In this document: positions 38,221 through 47,605 of the stretch, piece by piece | Layout: each line of letters starts with the position of its first letter | Numbering within the stretch: the first letter of the stretch is position 1 | NCBI RefSeq assembly: GCF_019100495.1 | Contig: NZ_JAHRVA010000001.1 | Coordinates: forward strand, 124,001-188,000 | Reading direction: 5' to 3' | Length of the DNA: 64,000 nt | Origin: Falsochrobactrum tianjinense | GTDB lineage: Bacteria > Pseudomonadota > Alphaproteobacteria > Rhizobiales > Rhizobiaceae | Made by a program: the position numbers and the translations under genes | Notes under the pieces: model-generated | What the model was told of the DNA's origin: nothing | Databases searched by the model: none | The model's input: only the letters and a program-made list of their open reading frames with translations

Positions 38221-39239
38221 GCACCTCCGCGTATCCGGTCAATCATGCGATGAACATTCTCGATAGGGGCTTGGGGTGTGATCCCATGGCCAAGATTGAA
38301 AATCAGCGGACCCTGACCAAGCTTGTCGAGGATTGCATCCACACCTTCATCCAAAGCCTGGCCACCGGCAACCAGACGCAGCGGATCGAGATTGCCCTGA
38401 ACCGCGCCCTCGCTTTGCAATTGAGCGGCAAAAGAAAGCGGAACCGACCAGTCGAGGCCAAGCACGTCCACGCCGGTTTTTTCGCGATAACCGGCATAAA
38501 GCGTACCTGCGCCTTTCGGGAAACCAATAATGCGCGCTTCGGGGTAGACCGCCCTCACCTTCTGCACGATGCGCGCAACCGGTTGGATGCAGAACCGCTC
38601 GAAGCAGTCTTCGTCCAGAACGCCCGACCAGGAATCGAAAATCTGCAAGGCATCGGCGCCCGCATCAAGCTGTTCTATAAGATATTGCGCGGAAACATCG
38701 GCAAGATCGTTCAAGAGTTTTTCAAAAGCTTCGGGAAAGCGATAGGCGAACAGGCGGGCGGGAGCCTGATCCGGTGTGCCGTGACCCGCGATCATATAGG
38801 TCGCAACGGTCCAGGGCGCGCCGCAGAAGCCCAGCAGCGTTGTCTCGTCGGGAAGCTGCTCGCGAAGCAGTCGGACCGTCTCGTAGACCGGTTCCAGCCG
38901 TTTTGCAGCCCCTTCTGTCTCCAGCCAGAATATTTCGTCGGCATCGATTGGCGTCATCAATGGTCCCTTGCCCTCTTCAAAGCGAAGATCGCGTCCAAGA
39001 GCATGCGGAATGACCAGAATATCCGAAAATAGAATGGCTGCATCAAAGCCAAATCGGCGGATTGGCTGTAGTGTTACTTCAACGGCCAGATCGGGCGAAT
39101 AGCAAAGATCGAGAAAGCCGCCTGCCTGTTTGCGCAGCTCTCGATATTCGGGAAGATATCGGCCAGCCTGTCGCATCATCCAGATGGGAGGTGGAAATAC
39201 CGTTTCACCATCGATCACTTTCAAGACTTTGCGCTTCAT
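38217..39239 (-). CDS. hemE: Uroporphyrinogen decarboxylase HemE
   Basis: HemE removes four carboxyl groups from uroporphyrinogen III to give coproporphyrinogen III. The protein is about 340 residues, near the family norm. It contains the signatures [20 protein letters not shown] and [19 protein letters not shown], plus QIFDSWSG and FPKGAG. The ATG at 39239 ([11 protein letters not shown]) has AAGGTGCAAGGA before it; a GTG at 39248 is the alternative. In alphaproteobacteria this gene lies at the chromosomal origin, and the AT-rich gap upstream of it is the candidate oriC. hemJ overlaps its 3' end. Confidence 0.96.
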   Translation of the reverse strand: MKRKVLKVIDGETVFPPPIWMMRQAGRYLPEYRELRKQAGGFLDLCYSPDLAVEVTLQPIRRFGFDAAILFSDILVIPHALGRDLRFEEGKGPLMTPIDADEIFWLETEGAAKRLEPVYETVRLLREQLPDETTLLGFCGAPWTVATYMIAGHGTPDQAPARLFAYRFPEAFEKLLNDLADVSAQYLIEQLDAGADALQIFDSWSGVLDEDCFERFCIQPVARIVQKVRAVYPEARIIGFPKGAGTLYAGYREKTGVDVLGLDWSVPLSFAAQLQSEGAVQGNLDPLRLVAGGQALDEGVDAILDKLGQGPLIFNLGHGITPQAPIENVHRMIDRIRGGA

Positions 39240-39248
39240 TCCTTGCAC

Positions 39249-39747
39249 CTTTTTAAATTGGGCACCTTTTGATCAGACCATTTTCTGAAGGGCTATCTTC
39301 TTAACTGAATAGCCTGATTCCCTGTCCTGTTGCGACCAGGAGTTTTCCCGCCCAGTTCTTATAAAGAAAGGAGATTCTTGAATCTTTTTATTCTTAGAGT
39401 CTGTTGGAATCGGGGATTAAGCTTTGTCCGTCTTTTCCCCACAGTTCCTGTCTGGTCGCGTCTTCCTGTGCAATAATTCACCGATCATCTTGATAAAAGC
39501 AATGAGAACTCAATTTTTTCATTGAATATAAGGGGTTACGAATTGACGCACTCTGCCTGTTCTTGTGGAAAAGGCGGGGATAAGCTCTGGCTTCATCCAT
39601 ATTGCGAGTCTTGTCCACAAGCCTTTTATAACGCTTGGCACATGTTAGCTCGCTGTGGATGACTTGCCAAGTTTCCCACTGCCTGCCATGGCTTGTGGAT
39701 GAAGCGCCCACATTACGCACAGTCATCAACAGGGAGGCCAGAAAACT
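39249..39747. other. Candidate chromosomal replication origin (oriC)
   Basis: A gene-free region between hemE and ppsR with AT-rich stretches (around 39260-39300 and 39360-39540). It holds four 9-mers one mismatch from the DnaA box TTATCCACA: TGTGGAAAA at 39564, TTGTCCACA at 39611, and TGTGGATGA at 39654 and 39694. A weaker one, TTCCCCACA, lies at 39435. It also has six GANTC sites. Genes on both sides mostly point away from it. Position beside hemE matches the origins of other alphaproteobacteria. Function is inferred from content and context, not tested. Confidence 0.82.
39316..39411. promoter_or_regulatory. Cluster of five GANTC (CcrM methylation) sites
   Basis: GATTC at 39316 and 39373, GAATC at 39380 and 39407, GAGTC at 39397. 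That is five GANTC sites in 96 bp, with a sixth at 39606. GANTC is the CcrM methyltransferase site that marks replicated origin DNA in alphaproteobacteria. Confidence 0.75.
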
Positions 39748-40578
39748 GTGATCAGACCGCTTTCCTACTTTCATCTTCATCTGATTTCTGATGCGACCGG
39801 AGAGACTCTCCTTGCCGCGGGCCGCGCAGCCGCAGCGCAATATACGAATGCGCGGGCGATCGAGCATATCTACCCCCTCATCCGCACTGAAAAGCAATTA
39901 CGCAAGGTGCTCGAAGATATAGATGACGAACCGGGGATCGTGCTTTATACGGTCGTCGACCAGAAGCTTGCCGCCATCATCGATCAGTCTTGCGTGGAAA
40001 TGGGGGTGCCGAGCGTTTCCGTCCTTGAGCCGGTCCTCAATACATTTCAATCCTATCTCGGTGCACCGGCGCATCGCCGCGCCAGCGCGCAGCATGTGCT
40101 CAATGCCGATTATTTCCGCCGCATCGATGCGCTTAATTTCACCATGGAACACGATGACGGGCAGTTGCCCTACGATATAGAAGAGGCGGATGTCATCCTG
40201 GTGGGCATATCGCGCACGTCGAAAACGCCAACCAGCATCTATCTCGCCAATCGCGGGATCAAGGCCACCAATGTTCCAATTGTGTTGGGAATCCCAGTTC
40301 CCGAAGCACTTTTTACGGCAAAACAGCCCCTGATCGTCGGGCTGATCGCGACGGCGGAACGCATTTCACAAATCCGCCAGAACCGTCCGCTCGGCAGCGT
40401 TCCTTCGCTCGATACCAGCCTTTATACGGATCGCGCGTCGATTTCTGAAGAACTGGCCTATGCGCGCAATCTGTGCAACCGGCACGGCTGGCCCATCATC
40501 GATGTGTCGCGCCGCTCCATCGAGGAAACCGCAGCCGCCATTCAGGCGTTGCTGCGCAGCGGCAGAAAGGAAGACTGA
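39748..40578 (+). CDS. ppsR: Pyruvate,phosphate dikinase / PEP synthase regulatory protein (PpsR-like, DUF299)
   Basis: A bifunctional kinase/pyrophosphorylase that switches PEP synthase or pyruvate,phosphate dikinase on and off by ADP-dependent phosphorylation. The 276-residue product is typical of the DUF299 family: [14 protein letters not shown] at the N-terminus and the P-loop-like [15 protein letters not shown] at about residues 153-167. The GTG start at 39748 has AGGGAGG upstream. It is the first gene to the right of the candidate origin and reads away from it. It is followed 2 bases later by maf. The nearest relevant target is pckA-linked gluconeogenesis, but no dikinase gene lies in the window. 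Confidence 0.9.
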   Translation: MIRPLSYFHLHLISDATGETLLAAGRAAAAQYTNARAIEHIYPLIRTEKQLRKVLEDIDDEPGIVLYTVVDQKLAAIIDQSCVEMGVPSVSVLEPVLNTFQSYLGAPAHRRASAQHVLNADYFRRIDALNFTMEHDDGQLPYDIEEADVILVGISRTSKTPTSIYLANRGIKATNVPIVLGIPVPEALFTAKQPLIVGLIATAERISQIRQNRPLGSVPSLDTSLYTDRASISEELAYARNLCNRHGWPIIDVSRRSIEETAAAIQALLRSGRKED

Positions 40579-40580
40579 CA

Positions 40581-41180
40581 ATGACGAAAAAACTTATTCT
40601 TGCATCCAAAAGTCCATTTCGTTCTGCCTTGCTTAAAAATGCGGGCATAGAATTTTCAGGCGAAAGCGCCGATATAGACGAGCGCGCGGTGGAGGCTCCG
40701 CTTTATAAAAGCGGCGCCTCGCCGGAAGACGTGGCGCTGGTGCTGGCTGAAGCCAAGGCGCTCGATGTGAGCGCAAGACATCCCGATACGGTGGTGATCG
40801 GCTGCGACCAGACGCTGTCGATGGGAGACGAGATTTTTCACAAGCCGGCCGATATGGATGCGGCGCGCCGGCAATTGCTGAAATTTTCAGGCCAAACTCA
40901 TCATCTCAACAGCGCCGTGGTGCTGGTGAAGAATGGTGGGACGCTCTGGCGGCATGTTTCGGTGGCGCGCATGACGATGCGTGATCTCGATCCGGGCTTT
41001 GTTGGGCGCTATCTCGGGCGCGTCGGCGATATTGCGCTCGCAAGCGTCGGCGCCTATCAGGTCGAAGGTTCGGGCATCCAGCTTTTCGAGCGCATTGATG
41101 GCGATTATTTCACCATTGTCGGATTGCCGCTGCTGCCGCTTCTGGCCGAACTGAGGAAGGAAAACCTGATCGATGGCTGA
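40581..41180 (+). CDS. Maf-family nucleoside triphosphate pyrophosphatase
   Basis: Maf proteins hydrolyse non-canonical or pyrimidine nucleoside triphosphates and are linked with cell division control. The 199-residue protein begins with the [18 protein letters not shown] motif and has the [11 protein letters not shown] and [10 protein letters not shown] segments, including the catalytic Asp. The motif variant (SKSPFR) makes it closer to the YceF-like branch than to YhdE, but the substrate is uncertain. The ATG follows the ppsR stop by two bases, and its stop overlaps the aroE start by eight bases. It is part of the ppsR-maf-aroE-coaE run. Confidence 0.88.
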   Translation: MTKKLILASKSPFRSALLKNAGIEFSGESADIDERAVEAPLYKSGASPEDVALVLAEAKALDVSARHPDTVVIGCDQTLSMGDEIFHKPADMDAARRQLLKFSGQTHHLNSAVVLVKNGGTLWRHVSVARMTMRDLDPGFVGRYLGRVGDIALASVGAYQVEGSGIQLFERIDGDYFTIVGLPLLPLLAELRKENLIDG

Positions 41181-42030
41181 AACCGCCAAAAAAGCTTTTG
41201 TCACCGGCTTTCCGATAAAGCACTCGCGTTCCCCGCTGATTCACGGCTTTTGGCTCAATGAATACGGCATCGAAGGCTCATATGAGGCCATCGAAGTGAA
41301 GCCGGAGGATTTTACATCTTTCGCTGGATCTTTCAGGGATGAGGGTTTTGCGGGCGGCAATGTCACTCTTCCGCACAAGGAAGCAGCCTTTGCCGCAGCG
41401 CAAAGCCGCGATGCGGCGGCAACTGCAATCGGCGCGGTCAATACGCTCTGGTTCGAAAATGGCAGGCTGTGCGGCGGCAACACTGATGCCTATGGCTTTG
41501 CCGCCAATCTCGATGCCAGCACGCCGGGCTGGGACAATGCCGATACGGCGTTGGTCCTGGGTGCTGGAGGTGCTGGCCGGGCCATCGTTCACGCCTTGCA
41601 GACGCGAGGTTTTTTGCGCATTGCCATCGTCAATCGCACCTTGAGCCGCGCCGAGGAACTTGCAGCTCATTTTGGCGCAGGCGTTTCAGCCCATGGCTGG
41701 ACCGACGCTCCCCGTTTGGTCCGGGATGCCGGCTTGATCGTCAACACGACATCACTTGGCATGAGCGGCCATGGTGAGGCCGAAGATTTCCCTCTCGATC
41801 TTAATGCAGCGCAAAAGACGACGGTTACGACCGATATCGTCTATGTGCCGCTCAAAACGCCTTTTCTTGCCAAAGCTGAGAAAGCGGGGCTTAAAACCGT
41901 CGATGGTCTCGGCATGCTGCTGCATCAGGCCGTTCCGGGCTTCGAGCGCTGGTTCGGCACAAGACCGCAAGTGACACCGGCCCTGCGCGAGCATATTCTG
42001 GCGGATATGAAAAAGACTGGCGCTTTATGA
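41173..42030 (+). CDS. aroE: Shikimate dehydrogenase AroE
   Basis: AroE reduces 3-dehydroshikimate to shikimate with NADPH. The 285-residue protein has the substrate-binding segment [16 protein letters not shown] and the catalytic Lys in [10 protein letters not shown]. The Asp in GGNTDAYGF and the NADP motif [13 protein letters not shown] complete the site, with NRT after it for NADP choice. It overlaps maf by eight bases and coaE by four (ATGA). aroK, the next enzyme after AroE in the pathway, begins at the left edge of the window about 41 kb away, so the pathway genes are not in one operon. Confidence 0.95.
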   Translation: MAETAKKAFVTGFPIKHSRSPLIHGFWLNEYGIEGSYEAIEVKPEDFTSFAGSFRDEGFAGGNVTLPHKEAAFAAAQSRDAAATAIGAVNTLWFENGRLCGGNTDAYGFAANLDASTPGWDNADTALVLGAGGAGRAIVHALQTRGFLRIAIVNRTLSRAEELAAHFGAGVSAHGWTDAPRLVRDAGLIVNTTSLGMSGHGEAEDFPLDLNAAQKTTVTTDIVYVPLKTPFLAKAEKAGLKTVDGLGMLLHQAVPGFERWFGTRPQVTPALREHILADMKKTGAL

Positions 42031-42608
42031 TTATTTTGGGACTGACTGGCTCCATCGGCATGGGTAAAACCACGGCGGCAAACATGTTTGCCGAGGCGGG
42101 TATGCCGGTCTATAGCGCCGACGATGCAGTGCACAGGCTTTATTCGGGGCGCGCCGCACCCCTGATCGAAGCGGCTTTCCCCGGCACGGTCGCAAATGGA
42201 ACCGTCGACCGCCAGAAGCTTTCCGCGGCAGTGCTGGGCAATGAAGCGGCGATGAAACGGCTTGAAGCCATTATTCACCCAATGGTGCAAGAGGAAGAGG
42301 CTGAATTTCTGCGCAAAGCGCGCGCAGCGGGCGCGGATATCGTCCTGCTCGATATTCCGCTGCTTTATGAAACCGGCGGCGAAAAGCGCGTCGATCATGT
42401 GGCGGTGGTTTCCGCTCCGGCCCCGCTCCAGCGCGAACGCGTTTTGTCCCGTCCGGGAATGACGCAGGAAAAACTCGCCACGATTCTTGCACGGCAGGTG
42501 CCGGATGAGCAAAAGCGTGCGCGTGCCGATTTTATTATCAATTCGGGCGGCAGCTTCGAGGAAACATGCCGCCAGATCGCAAATATAATCGCGAAATTGC
42601 GTGGATGA
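42027..42608 (+). CDS. coaE: Dephospho-CoA kinase CoaE
   Basis: CoaE phosphorylates dephospho-CoA, the last step to coenzyme A. The 193-residue protein starts with a P-loop ([18 protein letters not shown]) and has the [11 protein letters not shown] segment of the CoA-binding region, a DIPLLYE motif at about 108-114 and [10 protein letters not shown] near the C-terminus. It overlaps the aroE stop (ATGA). Another CoA gene, pantothenate kinase, lies in the window at the end of the histidine operon. Confidence 0.95.
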   Translation: MIILGLTGSIGMGKTTAANMFAEAGMPVYSADDAVHRLYSGRAAPLIEAAFPGTVANGTVDRQKLSAAVLGNEAAMKRLEAIIHPMVQEEEAEFLRKARAAGADIVLLDIPLLYETGGEKRVDHVAVVSAPAPLQRERVLSRPGMTQEKLATILARQVPDEQKRARADFIINSGGSFEETCRQIANIIAKLRG

Positions 42609-42671
42609 CTGGCGACTAACGCCTGATCTCCGTCTGCTTGTGCTATAGAATGACGAAATTGAGAGGTTGAG

Positions 42672-43370
42672 ATGCGCGAAATCGTTTTCGATACGGAAAC
42701 CACCGGACTTGAGCGGCTGGAAGACCGTGTGATCGAAATCGGTGGGGTGGAGCTGGTCAACCGTTTTCCTACTGGCCGCACCTTCCACAAATTCATCAAT
42801 CCGCAGGGCCGTCAGGTCCATGCGGAAGCGCTGGCCATTCATGGCATCAGCAATGAGAAATTGCTCAACGAACCGGTATTTGCCGATATTCTCGATGAAT
42901 TCATGGAATTTATCGACGGGGCAAAATTGGTTGCGCATAATGCAATGTTCGACCTTGGCTTCATCAATGCTGAGCTGGACCGGCTGGGCCGCCCGCAAAT
43001 TGCGGCGGAACGCATTGTCGATACGCTGGCGCTGGCTCGCCGCAAGCATCCGATGGGGCCGAATTCACTCGATGCGCTTTGCAAGCGCTATGGGATCGAG
43101 AATTCGCACCGCACATTGCATGGGGCCTTGCTCGACTCCGAAATTCTCGCGGAAGTTTATATTGAACTGATCGGCGGCAAGCAGACGGCGCTCGGCCTGA
43201 GCATTTCGGGCAGTTCCGGAGGCGATGGCCGCTCGGATAATGGTGCTGGCATAGTGCTGCGCCAGCGCCCTCGCCAGCTTGCACCGCGTATCAGCCCGGA
43301 AGAGCGCGCCGCACATGCCGCGCTGGTGGAAAATCTCGGTGACAAGGCGATCTGGAAAAAATATCTTTAA
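42672..43370 (+). CDS. dnaQ: DNA polymerase III subunit epsilon (proofreading exonuclease) DnaQ
   Basis: DnaQ is the 3'-5' exonuclease that proofreads during replication. The 232-residue protein has the three exonuclease motifs: ExoI DTETTGLE at about residues 7-14, ExoII HNAMFDLGF and ExoIII HGALLDSEILA. A C-terminal low-complexity stretch (about 175-200) links to the segment that contacts the polymerase. GAGAGGTTGAG precedes the ATG. It lies 63 bases after coaE and ends at a strong terminator facing secB. With holA, also near the origin, it supplies replication functions. Confidence 0.95.
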   Translation: MREIVFDTETTGLERLEDRVIEIGGVELVNRFPTGRTFHKFINPQGRQVHAEALAIHGISNEKLLNEPVFADILDEFMEFIDGAKLVAHNAMFDLGFINAELDRLGRPQIAAERIVDTLALARRKHPMGPNSLDALCKRYGIENSHRTLHGALLDSEILAEVYIELIGGKQTALGLSISGSSGGDGRSDNGAGIVLRQRPRQLAPRISPEERAAHAALVENLGDKAIWKKYL

Positions 43371-43374
43371 AAAG

Positions 43375-43402
43375 AAAAAGCCCGGCAATGCCGGGCTTTT
43401 TC
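43375..43402. terminator. Bidirectional terminator between dnaQ and secB
   Basis: AAAAAGCCCGGC-AAT-GCCGGGCTTTTT, an 8-bp GC-rich stem flanked by A- and T-runs. Confidence 0.95.
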
Positions 43403-43417
43403 GTATCAGTGTTGAAA

Positions 43418-43924
43418 TCAGCTCTTTACGGCGGACTTGGCCTGTTCTTCGGCCATGCGCTGCTGGAACATCTGCGCGAAATCGATCGGGTCGATCATCA
43501 GCGGCGGGTAGCCGCCATTGCGCGTTGCGTCGGCGATGATCTGGCGCGCGAAGGGGAACAGCAGGCGGGGGCATTCGATGAACAGCAGCGGCAGCATGTG
43601 CTCCTGTGCCATTCCCTGAATGCGGAAAACGCCGCCATAGGTCAGTTCGGCGTTGAACAGAACGTCCTTGCCGTCGACGGCCTTGGCTTCCAGCGTCAGC
43701 ACGACGTCGAAGTCCGTTTCGGACAGCGGATTGGCGTTCACGTTCACATTGATATTGATGGACGGAGCCTTCTCGCGTGGACGCAGCGACAGCGGCGCGC
43801 CGGGGCTTTCGAAGGAGAGATCCTTCACATATTGCGCCAGAATATTGAGGGATGGCTGCGCATCCGCACCATTGCTGTTCTTTACTTCGCCCGTTGCGGC
43901 CTTATCGCTCGGCGTCTTTGCCAT
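43418..43924 (-). CDS. secB: Protein-export chaperone SecB
   Basis: SecB is a tetrameric chaperone that holds unfolded preproteins for SecA. The 168-residue protein contains the [14 protein letters not shown] start of the SecB fold, [25 protein letters not shown], the [33 protein letters not shown] segment and a short tail. The neighbours dnaQ and fxsA are arranged as in other Rhizobiales. A low-complexity N-terminus precedes the fold. The start ATG at 43924 follows an AGAAGGCATACC sequence, a moderate ribosome binding site. Confidence 0.95.
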   Translation of the reverse strand: MAKTPSDKAATGEVKNSNGADAQPSLNILAQYVKDLSFESPGAPLSLRPREKAPSININVNVNANPLSETDFDVVLTLEAKAVDGKDVLFNAELTYGGVFRIQGMAQEHMLPLLFIECPRLLFPFARQIIADATRNGGYPPLMIDPIDFAQMFQQRMAEEQAKSAVKS

Positions 43925-44038
43925 TATCGGTATGCCTTCTTTTGGTGATTTATCTTGTTGCCTCTAAAGCAGTGATGCTTGGCTAGCATGCGCGCGAAGT
44001 TGAGGCAAGAAAGGCTTTGCAGGTTAGTATTTGCGCAA

Positions 44039-44539
44039 TCACCGATCTTTCTGGTCCGGGTTCCATGGCGAATTTTCATCGCCTTTATCGGTATAGTCTT
44101 CCGGATCGAGATCAATCACATGGTCGTCACGCGGCTGAGCGCGTCCATAGCCTTGCGAATAGCGGGTGGATGTGGCGGTAACAACCATGCGTCCGCGCAC
44201 GGCTCTCTCCCAGACGAGATCGCGGATCGGGGGGATGAAAAGCAGAAGGCCGATGGCACTGGTGACGAAACCGGGAACGATCAGCAATATGGCGGCGAGA
44301 ACGAGCATGGCGCCATGCACCATTTCACGATCCGGCACGCGCCCGGCGGCGGTTTCGGTGCGAATGCGCTGCAACAGCCCGATTCCCTGCACGCGCAGCA
44401 GGAAAAAGCCGAGCATCGCGCTCAATATGATGAGGCCCAGTGTTGCCAGCACGCCAATTTCGCTGCCGATAATGACAAATCCGGCAATTTCGATGAAAGG
44501 CATTGCCAGCATGGCAATAAGGGCTAAAGAAGGGGACAC
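44039..44539 (-). CDS. fxsA: FxsA-family membrane protein
   Basis: FxsA-type proteins are small integral membrane proteins; the E. coli one affects phage F exclusion, but the normal role is not known. About 166 residues with three to four hydrophobic segments: PFIEIAGFVIIGSEIGVLATLGLIILSAMLGFFLLR near the N-terminus and AMLVLAAILLIVPGFVTSAIGLLLFIPPIR in the middle. The C-terminus is charged and Asp/Lys-rich. The GTG at 44539 gives the family length with AAGG upstream; an open frame continues to 44743 but lacks family similarity and would overlap the divergent Tim44-like gene. The start is therefore a choice. Confidence 0.82.
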   Translation of the reverse strand: MSPSLALIAMLAMPFIEIAGFVIIGSEIGVLATLGLIILSAMLGFFLLRVQGIGLLQRIRTETAAGRVPDREMVHGAMLVLAAILLIVPGFVTSAIGLLLFIPPIRDLVWERAVRGRMVVTATSTRYSQGYGRAQPRDDHVIDLDPEDYTDKGDENSPWNPDQKDR

Positions 44540-44773
44540 GTCGGTTACGACCTTATGTTGATTTGCGTTTCCGTAGCATCTCGCCCGAAACAGGAACCGG
44601 TTTTCGAATAACGATATGCGTGCAGACAATCGAGACTGTCTATCATAGAATAACAGATAGGTATGCGCGATCGGGATTTGAATGATCAATGATCCCGATC
44701 TATATGTAGGGGTAACGAAATTGAAGACGGAAGGGAGATGCATATCCCGGTCCGTCAGGTGGTGGCAGTCAGT

Positions 44774-45469
44774 ATGGAATTTTTTGATTTTGGTACGATA
44801 TTCTTCTTCATCGCGGCGGTGGTCATTTTTCTCCAGTTGAGAAATGTTCTAGGTCGCCGCACGGGAAATGAGAAGCCGCCTTTCGATCCCTATACGTCGG
44901 CGCGCAACGCCGAGGCGCAAACGGCGGGGGCCGAAACGGATAATGTCGTTGCCCTGCCGCGCCGCAGCACCGAGAAGGATTTCACTGCCATCGACAAAAT
45001 CGCGCCGTCCGGCACGCCGGTCAATGACGGGCTCCGCGCCATTTATGCCGCCGATCCTGCTTTCGAGCCGAACAGTTTCATCGAGGGCGTGAAAATCGCC
45101 TATGAAATGATCGTCATGTCCTTTGCCGATGGCGACCGCAAGGTTCTCAAAAACCTTCTTTCAAAGGAAGTCTATGAGGGCTTTGTTTCGGCGATCGATG
45201 AGCGTGAAGCGCGCGGCGAAAGCATCCGCTCCTCTTTTGTCGGTATCGACAAGGCTGAAATCTCCAATGCGGAGATGAAAGGAACGGACGCGCATGTCAC
45301 CCTCAATATCGTCAGCCAGATGATCTCCGCCACGCTGGACAAGGACGGTAAGGTGATCGATGGCGATCTGGAGAATGTGGTCGAGATCAAGGATCTTTGG
45401 ACCTTCGCGCGCGATACGCGCTCGCGCGATCCCAATTGGAAGCTTGTCGCCACCGAAGCCGAGGATTGA
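44774..45469 (+). CDS. Tim44/TimA-like membrane-associated protein
   Basis: A protein of about 231 residues with an N-terminal membrane segment (MEFFDFGTIFFFIAAVVIFLQLRNVLG). A linker follows, then a C-terminal Tim44-like domain (about 80-225) with the segment EGVKIAYEMIVMSFADGDRKVLKNLLS. In alphaproteobacteria the TimA protein, which resembles mitochondrial Tim44, is thought to act at the inner membrane. I chose the ATG at 44774 because related proteins start at this point. The other ATG at 44738 has its ribosome binding site crowding the codon. It is followed 54 bases later by mltA. Confidence 0.85.
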   Translation: MEFFDFGTIFFFIAAVVIFLQLRNVLGRRTGNEKPPFDPYTSARNAEAQTAGAETDNVVALPRRSTEKDFTAIDKIAPSGTPVNDGLRAIYAADPAFEPNSFIEGVKIAYEMIVMSFADGDRKVLKNLLSKEVYEGFVSAIDEREARGESIRSSFVGIDKAEISNAEMKGTDAHVTLNIVSQMISATLDKDGKVIDGDLENVVEIKDLWTFARDTRSRDPNWKLVATEAED

Positions 45470-45523
45470 TCAAGATGGAAATCGGGCTGCATAGCGCCCG
45501 AAATCGAAGCCGGATTCGCGCGT

Positions 45524-46636
45524 TTGAACAGATTGGCAAAATCATTACGCCCGTTGGGCTTCGCAGATTGCCCTGGCTGGGACCGGGACAATCAGACTTT
45601 GGCTTTTTCGGCCTTTCGCCGCTGTGCCGACTATGCGGTGAGCAACAGCTATAAAAGCGGCAGTCTTGGCATTTCTTTCGATGCGCTTCAGCCGGCCTTT
45701 GCCGCCGCGCGTGTTCTTGCCGATCCCGATGTGAGGCAGGCGCGCGCCTTCTTCGAGAAGTATTTTGTCCCCTGCCGGATAGGGGATGAAGCCACCAAAG
45801 CCTTTGTGACCGGGTTTTACGAGCCGGAAATCGAAGCTTCACTGGTATCAGACGCGCATTTCAATGTGCCTTTTCTCGCAAAGCCCGACGATCTGGTGAA
45901 GATCACGCAGGAAAACCGCCCCGCCGGACTCGATCCGTCATTTGCTTTTGCCCGGCAGGGGGCAGGTGGAATTGTCGAATATTACGACCGCCGCGCCATC
46001 GAACAGGGCAGTCTTGCCGGGCGCGGTCTGGAACTGGCCTTTGTCGCGGATCGTATCGACGCATTTTTCGCGCATGTGCAGGGCGCGGCGCGGCTCAGGC
46101 TCCGTGACGCCAGCCTGATGCGGATCACTTACGCGGCCAAAAGCGGCCATCCTTTCACCGGCATCGGGCGCATACTGGTGGCCGAGGGCGAGATTGCCGC
46201 AGATGAAATCAGTATGCAGTCGATCCGGCGCTGGCTGCGGGAAAATCCCGACAGGGCCGACGCTTTGATCTGGCGCAACCGATCCTATGTTTTCTTCCGG
46301 GAGGCCCCGGTCAGCGATCCGGCGGCGGGTCCCGTTGCTGCGGCGAAGGTGCCTCTGACCGCCGGTCGTTCTGTTGCCGTGGACAGGCTTTTGCACACAT
46401 TCGGCACGCCCATTTATGTGGATGCGCCAACGCTGGCCGCTTTTGGCAATGAGCCATTTTCCCGTCTGATGATCGCGCAGGATACGGGAACGGCAATCGT
46501 GGGTCCGGCGCGGGGCGATCTTTTCGCAGGCTCCGGCGATGCGGCGGGTGAGATTGCGGGCGGCATTCGCCACCGGGCCGATTTTTATGCACTGGTGCCG
46601 CGTGCGCTTGTGGAGGGTGAACTCCATGGTGCATGA
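45524..46636 (+). CDS. mltA: Membrane-bound lytic murein transglycosylase A (MltA family)
   Basis: MltA cleaves peptidoglycan glycan strands to 1,6-anhydro products. About 370 residues, with the MltA domain (VTGFYEPEIEASL at about 90-102, KSGHPFTGIGRILV at about 200) and the C-terminal 3D domain. The 3D domain reads LMIAQDTGTAIVGPARGDLFAG, with the catalytic Asp. The start is unclear. TTG at 45524 is the earliest good candidate, and there is no evident signal peptide or lipobox. The frame is the same as that of the Tim44-like gene, whose stop lies 54 bases upstream. It overlaps the Smr gene by 11 bases. Confidence 0.85.
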   Translation: MNRLAKSLRPLGFADCPGWDRDNQTLAFSAFRRCADYAVSNSYKSGSLGISFDALQPAFAAARVLADPDVRQARAFFEKYFVPCRIGDEATKAFVTGFYEPEIEASLVSDAHFNVPFLAKPDDLVKITQENRPAGLDPSFAFARQGAGGIVEYYDRRAIEQGSLAGRGLELAFVADRIDAFFAHVQGAARLRLRDASLMRITYAAKSGHPFTGIGRILVAEGEIAADEISMQSIRRWLRENPDRADALIWRNRSYVFFREAPVSDPAAGPVAAAKVPLTAGRSVAVDRLLHTFGTPIYVDAPTLAAFGNEPFSRLMIAQDTGTAIVGPARGDLFAGSGDAAGEIAGGIRHRADFYALVPRALVEGELHGA

Positions 46637-47216
46637 GGATGACAAAAAGGACTATTTGCGCCCGGAAGATCGCATTCTGTGGGAAACGGTTGCCAGAACG
46701 GCAAAGCCGCTCTCTCCCAAAAAAATCATTACTGAAGTTTCACCGGATTTTTCCACCCTGCTCGCGCAGGAGGAAAAGGCAAGCAAGCCTGCCTTGAAAG
46801 CACTCCGGCCCACAGGCGAGACGCGTGAGCCCAAAAAGAGCCTTTCCGCCCTCAGGGAAAGGCCGATCCATACATTTGACCGGCCCACCCATCGTAAGAT
46901 TTCAAAAGGCCGGGTGGATATCGAAGCGCGCATTGATTTGCATGGCCTCACGCAGAACGATGCCTATGAGCTGCTTTATGGTTTTCTTGTCAGCGCCCAT
47001 GCGCGTGGCCTCAAGCATGTAATGGTCATCACCGGCAAAGGGCGTTCGCTGGGCAGCGAGGGCGTCTTGCGCCAGGCCGTGCCGCACTGGTTTTCGACGC
47101 CGCTGTTTCGCCTGCTCGTCAGCGCCTATGAGGATGCGGCGCGCCATCATGGCGGACAAGGTGCGCTTTATGTGCGCTTGCGGCGCCAGGCCCGGAATGG
47201 AAATTTGCTGCTATGA
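46626..47216 (+). CDS. Smr/MutS2-type domain protein
   Basis: A protein of about 196 residues with a C-terminal Smr domain (about 98-190). The segment DLHGLTQNDAYELLYGFL contains the LDLHG-like motif and TGKGRSLGSEGVLRQAVPHW carries the second motif. Smr domains nick or bind nucleic acids; no target is established for this stand-alone form. The N-terminal 90 residues are charged and Lys-rich and probably a linker. The ATG at 46626 has GGAGG nine bases upstream. Its stop overlaps the XRE regulator start (ATGA), so mltA, smr and the regulator are one transcriptional unit. Confidence 0.88.
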   Translation: MVHEDDKKDYLRPEDRILWETVARTAKPLSPKKIITEVSPDFSTLLAQEEKASKPALKALRPTGETREPKKSLSALRERPIHTFDRPTHRKISKGRVDIEARIDLHGLTQNDAYELLYGFLVSAHARGLKHVMVITGKGRSLGSEGVLRQAVPHWFSTPLFRLLVSAYEDAARHHGGQGALYVRLRRQARNGNLLL

Positions 47217-47605
47217 CGCCTTTCGGAATAAGGCTGCGCGAATTGCGCGAGGAACGCGGGGTCACGCAAAAGGAAATGGCGCAGGCGCTGCGCGTCTCTC
47301 CTGCCTATCTTTCGGCGCTGGAACATGGGCGGCGCGGCCAGCCAACCTGGGACCTGTTGCAGCGCATCATCACCTATTTCAACATCATCTGGGACGAGGC
47401 GGAGGAGTTGCAGAATCTCGCCGCTGTCTCGCATCCGCGCGTGATGATCGACACATCGGGCCTGTCGCCGCAGGCGACAGAACTCGCCAATTTGCTGGCA
47501 CGCAATATCCGCATCATCGACCGCGAGACGATCCGGCACCTGACCGAAGAAATAGAAGCCGCGCGCAAGCGCCGCCGCGGCCTCAGGCCGCTTTCTTCAA
47601 AATAA
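47213..47605 (+). CDS. XRE-family helix-turn-helix regulator
   Basis: A 130-residue protein with an N-terminal Cro/CI helix-turn-helix (about 8-60): LREERGVTQKEMAQALRVSPAYLSALEHGRRGQP. The C-terminal part is a short helical region without a recognised domain. It overlaps the Smr gene stop. Its stop immediately abuts the stop of the DUF1402 gene on the other strand, with no base between them. Its target is unknown; a link to the adjacent cell-wall genes is only a guess from position. Confidence 0.88.
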   Translation: MTPFGIRLRELREERGVTQKEMAQALRVSPAYLSALEHGRRGQPTWDLLQRIITYFNIIWDEAEELQNLAAVSHPRVMIDTSGLSPQATELANLLARNIRIIDRETIRHLTEEIEAARKRRRGLRPLSSK

